Shown: in pieces, positions 1 through 14,411 of the stretch | How positions within the stretch are numbered: position 1 is the stretch's first letter | How the letters are laid out: each line of letters opens with the position of its first letter | From: Malurus cyaneus samueli | Taxonomy: Eukaryota; Chordata; Aves; Passeriformes; Maluridae | Direction of reading: 5' to 3' | DNA length: 64,000 bases | Assembly (NCBI GenBank): GCA_009741485.1 | Contig: CM019220.1 | Coordinates: 24,890,646 to 24,954,645 of the forward strand | The notes under the pieces: generated by a model | Database searches by the model: none | Told to the model about the DNA's origin: nothing | Seen by the model: the letters and a program-made list of their open reading frames with translations, nothing else | Translations under genes and position numbers: made by a program

Positions 1-3000
1 TCCTCCTCAGACCACAAGACTGACATATCCACAGAGGTACTACACCATTTGCAATGAACCAGTTTGCAGGAGACTTGGCAACAAAACAACCTTCCCCATA
101 TTCACTGCTTTTCAGAAGTCAGCAATGCCAGGAAGCTATGCTGAGGCAGGTGGTGGAACCAGTGTATATATGGATACCAGGGAAGGGGATGACAACCAGT
201 AGACTCCACTCAGTGCAACTTCTTTCTTCCCATCTACAGACTCCTAGCAAATTGCAGCCATTTAGCAAGTAAAATAAAGGCTCTGCATGCTAGATATAAT
301 ACAAATTATAGTAGTGTGTGTACACACATATATATATATATAAACAAAAATACATACACACTCTTTCCAAAAAACTGAACATCAACAACACTTGGAGAAA
401 GACCCACATCTATTTATCAGGTGGCATCAACAAAATGTACCACTGGCTCTAGGCATGCACTAAGAATGCTTCTGAACACAAAAATCATAGAACCAGCACG
501 AGATTTAGATCAAAATAAGAACTCATACCCTAGAATTTAAATACATTTCTCCAGTCTGTTTTGGAGCCTTCTGGACAAGCACTCACTTTTTTTTCCCCCT
601 TTTTTTTCAAACCACTAAATGAAAGCAGATATTCTGCTCATACTTAACTCCCATTTGAGACTGCAGAGAAAAAAAAAGTGGCAATATGCAAGAGTTGGCA
701 AAGAAACAGGAGCAAAATTGACATTACTCCAACCTCATTGCTCGACTGTCTCTTACCTTTATTTAAAGCTGTATAAAGTTTTTATAGATTAAACTCTAAA
801 TAGCTTCAAATGACATGACTTGAAAAAAAGCAGAATTAATTTAATTTGTTAGGAAGCTAAATGAGAAACAAACGAAGTATACTGGTAAAACAAATTCCTT
901 GTTATTAAAAACATACTGCAGCAAATCACACAGATAAAATAGCAAAAAAAACTCCATCAGGACATGTCAGCTAAGTAAAGACCTCTCTGAAAGTTTCTGA
1001 CTAGGACGACCCTTGTCTGCTTTTAGAACTTTTAGTACCTCACAGAAAACTTAATTCCTTCAAGTGCAAACAAAAAAAATAGCAGGGGACAAATCTACAA
1101 TTTTTCTCACTATAGGAAAAGCATTTGCAGAAGCACCAGGCATTAGACTGGAGAATCAGGGGTGGTGGGGGAAAAGAATTACAAATGCAACAACTGCTGG
1201 GAAATTATTTAATAGGTGTTTGTGTCTTACAGTCCTGACACTAATCTGCTACTTACAGACTTTCTTAGTTTTAGATACTTTTGGCCTTCTTTCTTAGTGT
1301 TAAAATTATATTACATACATTTTATTGGAGGAGACAATGACCCAGAGGTTTTGACTTGCCAGCTGTAACAACACAAATGAGGGGCAGATCCAACATTTTG
1401 AACAAAGCACTCTTCTACTTTCAACTCCCACCTGCAAACATTGTCTTCTCTAACTAGAACATATCTGCAGCTTACTCCTTTGTGCCAGATATTCTTTAAA
1501 ACATCATGCTGAAGAAATGCACCACTACAATCATGTCCTCTAGAGTGAATCAATCACAACAGACAGCAATCCCAGAGTTTGTTGTGCATGACTCACAATC
1601 AAGAAATGGCCTAAGCTCTTATTAAGCAATTTAGACAAAGAAGAAAGGTACAAAACAGATTTCACCACAAAATGATAACTCAGGGATCATCTGCTGTTCT
1701 CAGTCATTCTTAAATAGGGCACAAGCAGATGTGGCCCCAAAGAATGTTTCAAGTTCCTAAAGATATTGGATGGCGATAGATCCTGTTTTATTTATCTGCG
1801 GTCTATGTTGTCAGTCTGGAAGGTCTTCTAGAGTTTCATAGACTTTTGTATTTTCTTTTAGATACTACTGTGTGTAAGCATTATTCAACTAGCACAGCAG
1901 GGGAAGGCGTAGTGGTCTTCAGAAAGGCAACAGTGAAGTAGAGGACAATATAGGGCATCTCTCCACAGGCACCGGGAGGCTAGTAGGTCATACATACACA
2001 TTGTAAATGTATGTGGCATGGCAGTAGATAAGAGAAAAAATGTGGCTGTCTTCCCAGTGACCTTATGAACTGACAGATGGCATAGCAGTTCACAGTTTTA
2101 TACGGTACTTTTCCTAACATGGATGTTAGGGGATGAAGGGGGAGAATGAGTTTCCCAAACGAATCTGAAGAGATGTGAGTGATGACACTCTGCCATTCAG
2201 ATGCACAAAGGGTACAACCAGTCATTGCAATGAAAATCCAATTGCAAATTTCTCAAAGCTATCCCAGCATTTCTTCATGTCTCACAGATGGAAGTCTGCA
2301 ATTTGCTGTGATTCTCTGGTCAGAATTCTTTAGTCACCATCTTACTCAAATTACTGTGTAGAGCAGCACTGTCTCTCAGCACTGCCAAGCACTGCTTGAT
2401 GGCTGCTCAAACCAGGCACTGTGAGGAAGCTGCAACATTCAGAAGATTCAGTTTTCCCTCTGACTTTGGCAAGCTGGTCTCTGTTACCTCCACATCTGCC
2501 GCTAGTCTTTCAGTATGTTTTCAGGCCAGTGACCTTAAAGGAATGGGGGTCTTCACAGGTTGTAGTTCTGGGAGTTACATAAATATGTCGAACTTGAGGA
2601 CATGTGGTAGAAGCACTTGCTAGAGAAGGCACACTTAACATTACATTAAAAATCAACTCTCTTCCTTGTGTTAAAAAGTTACTCCTTTTTTTCTGTGAAA
2701 GACCAGAGGAACTTTGCTGAATTACTCTTGGGAATATAAATGCATTTTCAGAGAAGACTAGGTACCAATCCCAGAAACCATTCCCTACCCTTACCCGCAG
2801 ACATCTGCCTAATCCAGCAGCCAGCCTGGGCTGGTGGCCAGCGCTCCTTCATTACAGGCTGAGCAATCTCATCAACAGCTGGGTAACCAAGTGTAGCAAG
2901 TGCAGGACTAAGAAAGTAACAGAGCCTGTTAGAAAAAGATCTGCTGAATGAAATGATACCCTGCTGTTGAGACCCAATACCCATTTAGGTTTGATAGTCA

Positions 3001-5109
3001 GAATGTGCTGGAAATGACCAGTCTCATTTTATCACTTACTTCTCCCAGCAGAATCCCTAATCCTCTGTTTTTAATCAACACTGTGTAAGAAGCTTTGTTC
3101 CCTCCTTTACCTTAATTTTCAAAACTTTAATTGAGTTTGGCACCTGCAGAATGACTGAAGCTGACAATTGCTGCCATCACCTCTTAATCTCAAGGGACAA
3201 GAGCTACAGAATCTGTAGCTCATGATGCAGTTCCCCACAATGCCTCTCAGTTAACTTCCCCATGGAAATGACATTCAAAAACAGAGTCTAAACACAGGGT
3301 TTTGTGCTGAGAGCTGCAGTAAGCATAAGCAACACTTCCAAAACAGGTGTTTTACCCTATTGTCTTTGGGACATCTCTGTACTTTCAGTACAGAGACACT
3401 GAAGCTGTTTTAGTATAAGGTAACCGAGCACCAGAGATGCCAAGAGCATGAGGCAGGCACACAGTTGCACCAGCTCAAATACTTGAAGCCTTAACTAATA
3501 ACCTAAAAATGCACTTTTTGCTTGCAGTCTACAGCCAAAGGTTAATTACAAATCTATCTTTGTAGTCTACAAGTAGAGGTAAACTATCAAGTATGCAGAG
3601 CAGCTCAGCTCTGTGGCTGGTCGAAGGTAAAAATGTAAACTCTGCCTTGAACTCCTGCTGTCAGGCTACAGAAATGAAGCTTCTGATCACAAATCTTAAC
3701 CAATATTATCTGAATTTCATTAACTCTGGCCACTTCTCAAAACACAGAAACATCGGCAGTGCTTGTAGAAATACAAAATACTGGAGCCTGCAAGACAGAG
3801 GCTTCCAGAAAGACCTATTATTTAGAAACTGCATCTGGAGTGAGAACCCTTCTTGTGTAAGTAGAAGGACAGGAAAGTCCTGGAGTTTTTTGCTAAGAGA
3901 GCCCTCTCCACAGCTGCAAGAAGCACTTGGAGGCATCAGCCATGGCATTGAGGCCTCTAACCTCTGTGACAGGACTGAACGGGAAAGCTTAAGTCCACAA
4001 CAGCCTCCTTCACTAATGCAAGGAAGGTGAAAAGGCTAAGAATCTAGGACATGGCAGAGCTTCCAAACTCACTCTCCACCCCCATCCCCCTTGCTCCAAA
4101 CCCTCCAAGCACACTGCCAAGTCTTTAAGCCCCACTGCAAGGAAGCTGAGAACTCAACTAATAAGAAACTGGACAGTTTTTCAGGAAAGTATCTTGCTAA
4201 AACTAGGATACTTCTGCCATTTTGCAGAGAATGCTGAATCAGCACAGAATACCCTTGCTCCCCAGACCACTGGCGTACTTGGTAAATCCTAGACAGTTAG
4301 CAGAGGAGACATGGAGATTTCTCTCAGTATTACACACTTTTAAAAGGCAAAGTAAAATGAAGACATTAAAATCTGTTGGGATTAGCACTGCTTTAGAGAA
4401 TGAGTTCATACTGTCTGCTCCCAAATTAGACTGCTACCACAGTTAAACTCATTATATATTCTTACTAGCAACATGCTATCAATATCAGATGCAAGCAGAT
4501 AGCCTTGCCCTCCACAACAACGTGGTTTTTTCTATTTTAAAATATTAATTCCTCTGTAATGAAGACAATTGTAAGAGTTTCAAAGCATTCTTAAAGTGTC
4601 ATGAAAAAGGCAATATAATTAATAAGAAACAGCAAAAATGGAAAGACAAGATTAAGATACTGCAATTCAATTTCCTAGAAAATAATGTGCCACAAGCTGT
4701 GTAAACTTTCCTGTAGCTAAAACAAATATTCCAAAAACAAGCAGGCAGATGATTTACACTGTTGCCTGTCTCTTCATAAGTCAGGCTTCCCAAAGAACAC
4801 TCAAGCTGTCACTTAAGACTGTACAAAAGCTTTAAAGACAGCCATACAACAAACCGATTTGATAAGCAGGACTCTGAGCTTTCATTTTCATGTTCAGCTC
4901 ATTACCTCTGAGCTCCTGCAGACGCACAGCATCCAGTACTGCTGCCACATACACTCTATGGTCCCTGAACCCAAAAAACAACCAAGCACAGCATGCACTT
5001 GTTCAAGCATAGCATGCACTATTCTTCTAGTACACCAGACAAGACACATGCCAACTCGAGCAGCTGAACTCCTCGGTTTTCTCTTCTGAAAAGAGAGACA
5101 AGGGCCTAC
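1..5109 (-). other. KANSL1L: KANSL1L intron (left edge), no exon found
   Basis: Follows the donor of the exon ending at 5110. I looked on the minus strand for the next KANSL1L exons (human TLPSKETAFLN region and the PEHE domain) and found none. The open frames here are short, lack family resemblance and do not start or end at good splice sites. AT-rich, with one small microsatellite. Confidence 0.7.
321..345. repeat. (AT)n/(AC)n short microsatellite
   Basis: TGTGTGTACACACATATATATATATATA-type run (about 315-342), partly self-complementary. Intronic. Confidence 0.85.
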
Positions 5110-5311
5110 CTGTGGATTCCAGTGACAGACACTGTGCATTCTGTAAAGTTTCCTCTTCTGGAAACTATGAAGTGGCCTTGTTCGGGCAGATGTGCTCACG
5201 TTATTCACTGAGACAGATCTGAGTCTTGTCCTGTCTCTTCTTCTTTTCTTGACATGCTGATGGTCAAGTAACCAGCTGCTTGAAGAAGATACATCTCTGT
5301 TGTCAGAAGCT
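5110..5311 (-). CDS. KANSL1L: KANSL1L fifth coding exon (basic region, ART motif)
   Basis: 202 nt, residues 517-584. Contains [20 protein letters not shown], then [20 protein letters not shown] and [12 protein letters not shown], ending NPQ. KKRRR could serve as a nuclear localisation signal. SARTRP matches the position of the WDR5-binding ART peptide of KANSL1. Acceptor AAATTGCAG, donor CAG|GTAGGC in phase 0. The next exon was not found in the window. Confidence 0.96.
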
Positions 5312-8300
5312 CTGCAATTTCATCATTAACAAGGGGAGGAAACACAAAATGTTAAATATGCTCCACGTGCAGAGGCTAAGCTTTCACACACTGATTAGAA
5401 TTAGCTATCTAAGAGAATTTACAAATACCAAGATGTTTTAGCACATTGATACAGGTAACTGTGTATGTGCTTTGTTTGCATGTTGATTAATTCTGTGTCT
5501 GGTCAGTAAAGTGTTCACAGTTTTTGTTCACCCTTCTGCTCATGGAAACAAATGTCAAAATGAGGTTAAGCCCTCAAGTATGTAGCAGGTTTTGGTTTTT
5601 TTTTTCAAATTCAAGAACTCTCTTTCTAACATTTTTAACACTTATGAGTTTTCAGTTACAATTAATATTTCCCTTCAAACTGACATTCCATTCAAGACAC
5701 CAGTCATGCCAGTGTAAAGGAGACCTACAGTCCTGCCCTAGTACTTTTTTTTGCTCAAGAAACTGAAACTTCAGTGAAGCTTTACAAACCAATGATCATT
5801 CAGTAAAGGGGCTGCAACTCACTATGAAGCATTTGTATCAAAATTAGGAACACTACACACTTCAAGTGTAGAGAGTCAAAATCAAGTGCAAAGACGCAGC
5901 CAAGAGCAGTAGAAACCCCTACACAAATGTGTAGAACAACCTGACACTATTATACCAATCTACAGCCTGTCTGGTCTCCAGAACAGGCAACACCCCAAGG
6001 TAATTCAAAACACTCTCCCATTTGGGTGGGAATGACTCAGTGGGAAGATTGAAATTCCCTGTTATAGGTATTCCTGATTTTTTTTTGTTGTTGTAGCAAC
6101 ATCTGCTTTCAAAGCTGAAGGCTTTGCTGCAAAAAGTACTCAAGTGTGCATTTATTTTTACAATACTGAAGGCCTCGATCACAACTCTGAATTGCCTGAG
6201 CAGGGCAATAATACAAGGTATTTTGGCCTTGGTTCATAACAGGTCATCTATCAGCACAAATGATTATTTTGTCTAATGACAAGTCACAGTTTTATTAGTA
6301 AAGCTGTGACAACAAAACATGAAAACAAATTTATTACAAGGCCACTTATATATCTTTCTTGACAGGTGTTATTCTTCTAATAGTACATTTTTATTAAATA
6401 AAAGGGCTTATTATGGAAGTGTGATTAAACACCATCCCACGCTGTGCAGGAGTGGTAATAAGGCTTTACAGGCTTAAATTTCAGCTGTCTTTCTGACAAA
6501 TCAGTACAAACTAACAAGCAACACAGACACATGAAAAAACCATGCTAATTTACAGAGGGAAGGGACAAAATATTTAAAGGAACGTATCAGTAGCTGCCAA
6601 GAGAAAGCCCAAAATACTGAGGCATGACATTCTTAATGTTAGCATTGCATTTTTAAGACTTGAGAAAGAAATACAAGGTCTATACTCCATGAAAAAGATT
6701 TCTTAAAATAGTCTTTCTGAATTCTCAAGAACATTTGCTAAGTCAGATGGTCGCAAACTCAACTTCTGGATTTCCATATACCTCTTTCTTACATGAGAGA
6801 CAACTTGGACAGATAAATTAGAACAAAAAGCTCCTCAAGCCTGGCTCCTCAATGTTTGCGATTCCTGCCTTTGTTCTGGTGGTCTCCCCAGGTCCTTGGT
6901 AATTTCTCTGCAGTCTCTGATAGCTGCTCCATTTAACCCCCTGTGGCCTGCAGCAATGCCCCACTCCAGTTTCAGATGAAGAGAGCTCTCAGCTTCGTGG
7001 CCTGGAGCTCCAGTACATGGTAGTGTGGTTTTCCTGCCAGTTATGTAAAAGACTTCTGAATCAAGCTTTGAGTTACCCATTTAGTCTGACCCTAGTTTGA
7101 GTGGATTTCAAAGTGTGATTCTACAGAAGTGCAAAATGAACCACAGCCAGATGTGAAAGCTGTGAATTTGCTAGAATGCTTTCAAAGATAGGGTAGCCTT
7201 TCTTGTTCTTGACTTTACTTCCAGATGCATGCCTGCACAGCAAGCCATCAGACAGGCACTATTTGTCCTGAAGTAATCAATTTTTCCTTCCTCTCCTTTC
7301 ATAAGCAGGTGTGCATCACTAGCTTAGGCTACTGCTTCTGTGAGCATCTACCTTCATGCAATGCTTTGGGCTAATCTTGCCACCTAGACTCAACTGAGCA
7401 AGGAAAAGCCATACAGAAAAAGGAAGGCATCAATATAATTAGATTTGACAAATGGCAATTCAAGGTTACCCATATTCAGACAACCAGCAACTGTACATGC
7501 ACACAGTAACTGTACCTCCATTTCCACTGCCTACAGCCCACATAACCAGCTGTACTTCAGCCCCAGAATTACCAGCCCCAAAGCATCTCATACTTAGACC
7601 TACTTTAAACATGGACTGTTGTGGTTTTTACATCAACAGCCTACAAATAATTTCAAGAATTTACTTAAGTGAAAATCGTTATAATCTGTTTTTTCCCCTC
7701 TAAAAAACAAAAAAAAATCCTTCCTTTCCATTTTATATGGATTTTGCTTTCTGAAATACTGATACAGTCACAGTGAGTTCTAGGAAAAGCAAGGGGAGAA
7801 GCAGCCAAGAATTAAGTTAACTGCAGCATATAAGTTAATAATAAAGTTAATAATGCAATTAATTGAACACACAGCTACTACAACAACAAAATACTACCAA
7901 ACAGTCAAAAAAAAACCCCAAGTAAGAGGCAGTGACTTTCCCTGCAGAATTCTCATGATAACCACTCTATTTCATGCATCTCTAATGAAAGTATTTATTT
8001 GCATATTTCAAAACACTTCATAAGCAGCAAAAAATAAAAACTAAGTGTTTAACTCATGTTTAAGACAGCATCTCGAAAGCCCTAAAGTCTCTCAGACTCC
8101 CTTCCAACACCCAACTTGCCCAACTCCCATTTAGAGCTACGGCACTGAGAAAATCTTCCAAGTTCTAACGTTTTTCTTTGGGTTTTTATAGGTCATGAGT
8201 AGAAAACAACCAACCTTAGAGAGAATGATCCATGAGCAAACAATGTGTTACTCATGAAAGGGAAAGACTAACTTTGGACAGTGCCTAATAAATAAGAAGA

Positions 8301-11300
8301 GAATTGGCTTGAAGTTACATCGTAAGAGTGTCTCATCATGAAGTCAACTTCATACACTGCTAACAACATTTTTAAAAGCAGGAATTCTTCCTCATCTGTC
8401 TCATGAAAATGTCACAGGTCCAAGATAGCCTAAATTCTTCCACATACTCATTTCTACCAACAACTCCTGTTTCAGGGCTATTTTTATTCCGTGTCTCAGA
8501 AGAATCTTCTGATTTTCCCTTACATCATCTATAAGCAATTGATACATCAGAAGCAGAGATGTTACATTGCCGGACCCCTTCATCCTTAAAATTTAGGGCA
8601 GAATCACACAATTACTGTGGAACAGATGGCAGCTACAGAAGCTGCCCATCCAAGCTGCTCATTATAATCTCTTTGTGGGAGGCTACAGTCTCTGCAGCAA
8701 AGCTGACACAGACAGTGTGGCCAGCTCTTCTTGGAGTCGGGAGCCAGGGAATTATGTTCTGCTGCACACTCTGCCATAAACATCCCAGCTCTAGTGGGGA
8801 ACAGTTTCTTCATCCACCTGAATCTAATTAAGGTTTCTTCATCCACCTGAACCTGCAAATAACAATAACCTGTCCATCCTCAAAAATCACATCACAACTA
8901 TGTCAGGAGAAATATCCACCATACCTAGATCTTTTGCAACTGTAGTCAATTACCTTAATGTTATTTTGAGACTAATACTTTTTACAACCTATACTGTGCT
9001 TAAAATCTTTGGCTAAAAGATGGAATTACCAATTAGCATGGACTAGCACTGAGAAACACTTTTCTAAAATATTAATTTCAAGCAACAGTCATCCTGGAAG
9101 GTATGTCTATCCATAACAAAATATCTTGAATGGAAAATCATATCTCCAAATTCCTGAAAATGTAGGTGGCAAAGATAAACTTGGCCTTTTATTGAAGACT
9201 GATCTGCTTAAAATTAATGAAGTTGCCACCCTGACACCTGCTGAGACAAATGTGATGCTGCTTACATATTCTAATCTAGTTTGTCAGTTTTCCAGAAATA
9301 AAGCCACACTTGTTATGACAGAATGCATTAAGTGCCAAACAATCAGAAGTGTGTTTCTGTATTCTTCCACTACTCCACAGGTTCATCTTCCCAGTACTTA
9401 AATGTATTTACATTTATAGTGACTAGACTTTTATTATGTCTTCAGGAACAACACAAAACCCTACTATTTTCAACCTTACACCCGAGAATTGTCTTCTCCT
9501 GAAGCCTGCAGAAAGCAGCTCTCTTTTCTTGATTTAATACTGTAATGATTATCAGTTCCATAGAGATAACTTTACCAAAAGTTATTCTCAAAAAAACTCC
9601 TACCACACTGTCACCCACCTGAAGGAGATGCCATTGACCAGCTGTCTGTGCCTACAGGTCTTGGACGAAAGAGATGAAGAAGCAGGATTCAGATTGAGTG
9701 GAGCAATTAGGCTGCTGATGATTTCACTCAGTTGAGCACTCTGGAAAAAAAAAATGAAAGTAGTCAGCCTTTTAAGCAGACTCAACAGCTCAGAGGTCCT
9801 GGGTTCTTGCTGCATTCCTACTTAGGATTCAAGTCCCATACATCATGCAATAATCATATCTAGCTTCTCCCTATGAATGACCATGTTGGCATGGTCATTC
9901 TTTCACAATTATTATGTTCAACTCTACCAAAATCCAAGTAAAACACCAACAAAACACAAACACAACCCTGAATATTGTTAATATATTTGAAGTAGTACCC
10001 CAAACACAGTAGTGATCTTAACATTGTAACCCAAGGTCTTTAAAAGGGAAAAAGAAACCAGGAACACTTTATTGCTGATATTACAACAGATGTAGCCAGA
10101 GCTGCGAACTGGCCATTTGACAAGCATTTCAACAGGGGAAAAAAAAAGGTCAACTGACTATTCATTGTACATTTTGTACGCTCAAGGTATTTTTGTTATT
10201 AAAAGAATCCTCTGCATTGCTCACTGTAGTTTGACAAAGGTGTTTTTATAAAAGGAAGTGTAACTACTTGAGGACTACTGTAATGGCAGACAGAATGTAT
10301 AAAATCTTCTGATATCCTCAAAAATAGCAACAAGCGGCAGCCGCCACCCTTCCTCCTGAAAAAAAACCTGACTTTCAGAACTGACCCAAAAAATGAAACA
10401 AATGTAGTTAATTTGTTAAGACTAAAAATTACTCCTTGCAAAGCAATGAATTGTGGACTCACTCCAAATAACATTTCACAATGATTTTTTGTTTTAAATG
10501 TCAGACTTAAAGGCTATTCTTACAATAAAAGTAGCTGTCTTAGAGGGAACTGTGCTCTGCACACTGAACAGAAATTATACATATCTGAAATTGCATGCCT
10601 TTTTTTTAAAAAAAAAAGCCATTCACATAACTTTGTTGGATTTTCATTCAGAGCTAAGAATGTTTAAAACATGAATTGCTAAAGGTTACACATTAAGTTT
10701 TCTTCACATTTTGATTTTACATTTACATTTATGCAGAAAGAGAAACAATTTTTCTGTTTTATTACAACTCACATATTTTCTTTCAATGTTTAAGTGATGT
10801 GATCAGGTAAAAATTTCACATCAGAATTAAAAATTCAGGTATGGATATTAAAAAACAGAAATAGCAAGTCAATTATAGAAGGACTAGACAAAGCAAACAA
10901 GATGGCAGTAAAATAGTTATCCTGATTTTAAAATCTCAACAGAATTAATTCTGTAAGGAACAAAGTCTCTTCTGAATATAAAAGCATAAAAACAATGGCA
11001 GACTTCCAAAACACAAAGAAAAACACATATACAAAACATACAGCTTGCAGCATTGCTGCTCTTGACACTGAACAAGAAACTCTGACTTTCAGTGTCAAGA
11101 ACAGAACTGGTAGTCAAAACCAAAATCAAACCCCAAAGCTTTTAGGGGCATAAAAGGGGAGAAATCCAATGTGATCTGTGAGATGTGTTAGATAAATAAC
11201 ACCTTTACTTCAAAGTAATTTTCAGTTCATTGAAGTTCTTGGACCCTTTGGACCAAGTTTGTGGCTACCTGGGGACCAGGAAATCAACCACCATCACTTA

Positions 11301-14300
11301 TAATTGTGAAAAGTCTTACTGGTGTGTGCGTCTAATTCTCCAAGCCACCACTGCAAGAGGGTCCATTCACCACATTCTAAAAATGTTCTTTGGGTTACCT
11401 TATGCAATTGCTAGCACTGAGCATATAAATTTCATGTCTCATTGCTTCTTCACTCCTGCCTGTGGTGGTTAAGATTTATCCACCAGTGGAAACATTTTAA
11501 GAACAGGAAAGTATGACTATAAATAAGAAAAAATTGCACAGAAATTCAGGAACACGCACTAGTACTTAATGCTACTGCTTTTACCCATTTAAAAAAAAAA
11601 AGTGCGTAGTACCAGAAATTTATGTAGAGCAGCAGAGAAATATATTAATGCCCCATAGTGGCTTTGTCAGTTTGCGTTATACAAACTGCATAAATTCATT
11701 CTGAAAAACAAATTTCCAGTATCTCCTTAAGGAATGTGATCCTACCACATCCTTTATGTACTTTCAAGCAAAAGAAAACCCTGCTGAAGTCTACATCATC
11801 GTCCCTGGAATCAACCATGAAAACACCTGTTTTGAACACCATGAAGGAAAACTCCACTCATAACTATGCCTCCACTGTACCTGGTACGTACCTGCAATTC
11901 CTCAGCTCTGAACTAGAGTTCTAAAATCTTTGAAAAGGCAGATGACTAATACTATTCTGGTGGGGCATTTTTTTAGATTTCCAAATTAAAAAAAAATATA
12001 TATATATATATGGGTAACTTTATAAAAGCATTTCCTGTGAAAACAGTAGAAGAGGATACAGAACATGTATAGATGTAACTAAAANTATATATACTCTGCC
12101 AGCTGTACTCTTTCATCTCACATTAAGTACTTCCTGAAACAACCTGTGGCAACTCTACACTGACCCCAACTATAATGCAGGGGCAGGTTTGTGGACGGTT
12201 TTTAGAGGCTGTTATGTGCTCACTTGGAGGGAAACCAAGCATTAACACAGACAAGTCAGAAATAAAAGTTAATTTGTAAACCTAGTGTGCAGTATAGTTA
12301 ATTTAAGCCCTTCAATTAATCATCACCCACTCCTGGACTGTAAAATATCTTTCTTTTTGAAGTCATCACCATGGAACCTCCCTATTTCTGAAGTCAATCA
12401 CTTGGCTTAACTGACAACACAGTTTTATTTTACTTTACCTGTTTTTCTATGTTTCGTAAAAGCAGAGTAGGACTGCTGGGTGACATTTCAAAGTCATGTT
12501 CCGGCAAAGAATCCTCTCTCTCAATGGCAGCTTGCGAATTTCCTGTGGCGTTTAATAAAGCTTCTTGGTCTGTCAATTGTATTTGCTTCTTCAAAATGTC
12601 TTTTGGAAATGGGAATTCTTCTAAGACCACCATCCCCTAGACAACAGCAATTGAACATGGTTGACAATGGATTAACTCTCCTAAATAATTTTGAAGGGGC
12701 AGTCAAATCTGGCACATCCCTCTTAAATCCTCCCACCAACATTTGAGCACTTAAGCTAGATTTTAAATACACTTAGCAGCTAAAATATGGAAATACTAGG
12801 CATTTTTATTAAGAAAAAGCCGCATCAATAATGCTACTCTTGGTAACAGCAATCACTCCAGTGTTCTACCACTGCGTAAACATTTGCAAAAATTCAAATC
12901 AGAAATTCCTGTTTACTAAGAGTATTATAAGATGATCTGCCTGCTGATTTAAAATGAGGTTTTTCTGTAAGAAATGTCCACTCTATGATTTAAACTTGGT
13001 TTTAGTCATTACAGTCAATAAATTTTGCTGGAGATAATTTAAAGTGCTCTATTTATCTTATTCCTGTCCATGTTCTAAGCAAAACATCAAGGCTGTTATT
13101 TTCATGTAGCAGAAATTATACGATTCTAAATAAAACCTTTTTACAAATTTAATAACTGATTTTTTTTAAAGATTTAGAGTTTGAAAATTAGAAGTAATTA
13201 TCCTAAATATTCTAGCACTCTCACTGCTTTTCTTTCAAGACCCACTTGTAAAAATGTGATATCAGACGTGGTGTACCATCTACAATGCTAGTCAATAAGA
13301 ACTGTAACCTATATGGTAGGGAAAAAACAGAGTTTCATAATTGGAACTAGGAAAATAATACCCTGTGTTTTCCACATGACAGATTAGAAAAATAGAAGTG
13401 TCTAGTACAATCCTAGGTAATGTATAATGTGGTTTAAGAACTTAAAATTTTAAACAAAATAATAGCAAAAATAACTGTCACAGACAAACACAGTCCTCAA
13501 ACAGTCCCTTGGTTTGTCATTATCATGAGCAAATAAATTTAATACTAGAAAAGGCTATCAAACCTCCACCGGCTTTTTTCAAAGAGAAAGGGAAAAAACT
13601 TATCTGCTTTTAAGAACAAGCTTACTCCAATATCCAGCAGATTTGAAAGAATGGGACCTTTCAATTACTGCCTCAAATTTGTCTTTCTAATGAGAATATT
13701 CCACACTATCAAAAGCCAAGGGAGACTGTCATAATGGGAACACAAGGAAGCCCTATTGCTATTTCTTTAAGCAAGACTGACTTCACCTAGGTTGTGACTG
13801 TGGAAAAACTAAAGATCAGTGTAGTTTCAGTGAGAACTTGACTCCTGCCTCAACAGCAATTGGCCTTAAAACATAAAAGCATGTCTCAAAGAGACTTCAA
13901 AGACGAGACTAGGAAAAAAAGTGAAATTGTCTTGTTCTCATTGTGCCTAACTTATTCCCTTGTTTCAGTCATAAATTCAAAGCTGAGAACAAAGATATTA
14001 TCTAAAAATAAACAAAGGTGCTTGAAAACTTTGTTTAATGCCTAAAAAGGACATAGAGATTCTAAATGTCCATCAAGTTAAAGCTAGATTTTCCACATAG
14101 ATCATCATCTGTGCTTTTCCATTTACAGTAGATGGACACAAATCTAGACCAGTAGCAATACATTCAAGGAAATTGAAGTATAAAATTTTTGTGTGCCATA
14201 ACAGGAGGACAATCTACCTCAACAGCTTTAGACTCCTTTAGAACTTAGAATCTTTAGGTCTTTTTAGTAAAAGGATCATAGATCGTGACCACAGAGAATC

Positions 14301-14372
14301 TAAAAAGTCTAAAACCCAAATTCTGAAGTCAGAGGAATGGGAAGACACACACTAAACGTGGTGAAAAGAGGG

Positions 14373-14411
<39 letters not shown>

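Noticed and set aside
2401..2640. Possible next KANSL1L exon on the minus strand
   Set aside because: The open stretches are broken by stops in each frame and do not resemble the human TLPSKETAFLN region or the PEHE domain.
3593..4030. 145-codon plus-strand open frame in the KANSL1L intron
   Set aside because: No recognisable domain, no splice or promoter context, and composition like the surrounding intron.
14374..14410. AC repeat considered as part of a transposon tail
   Set aside because: A plain dinucleotide microsatellite explains it.
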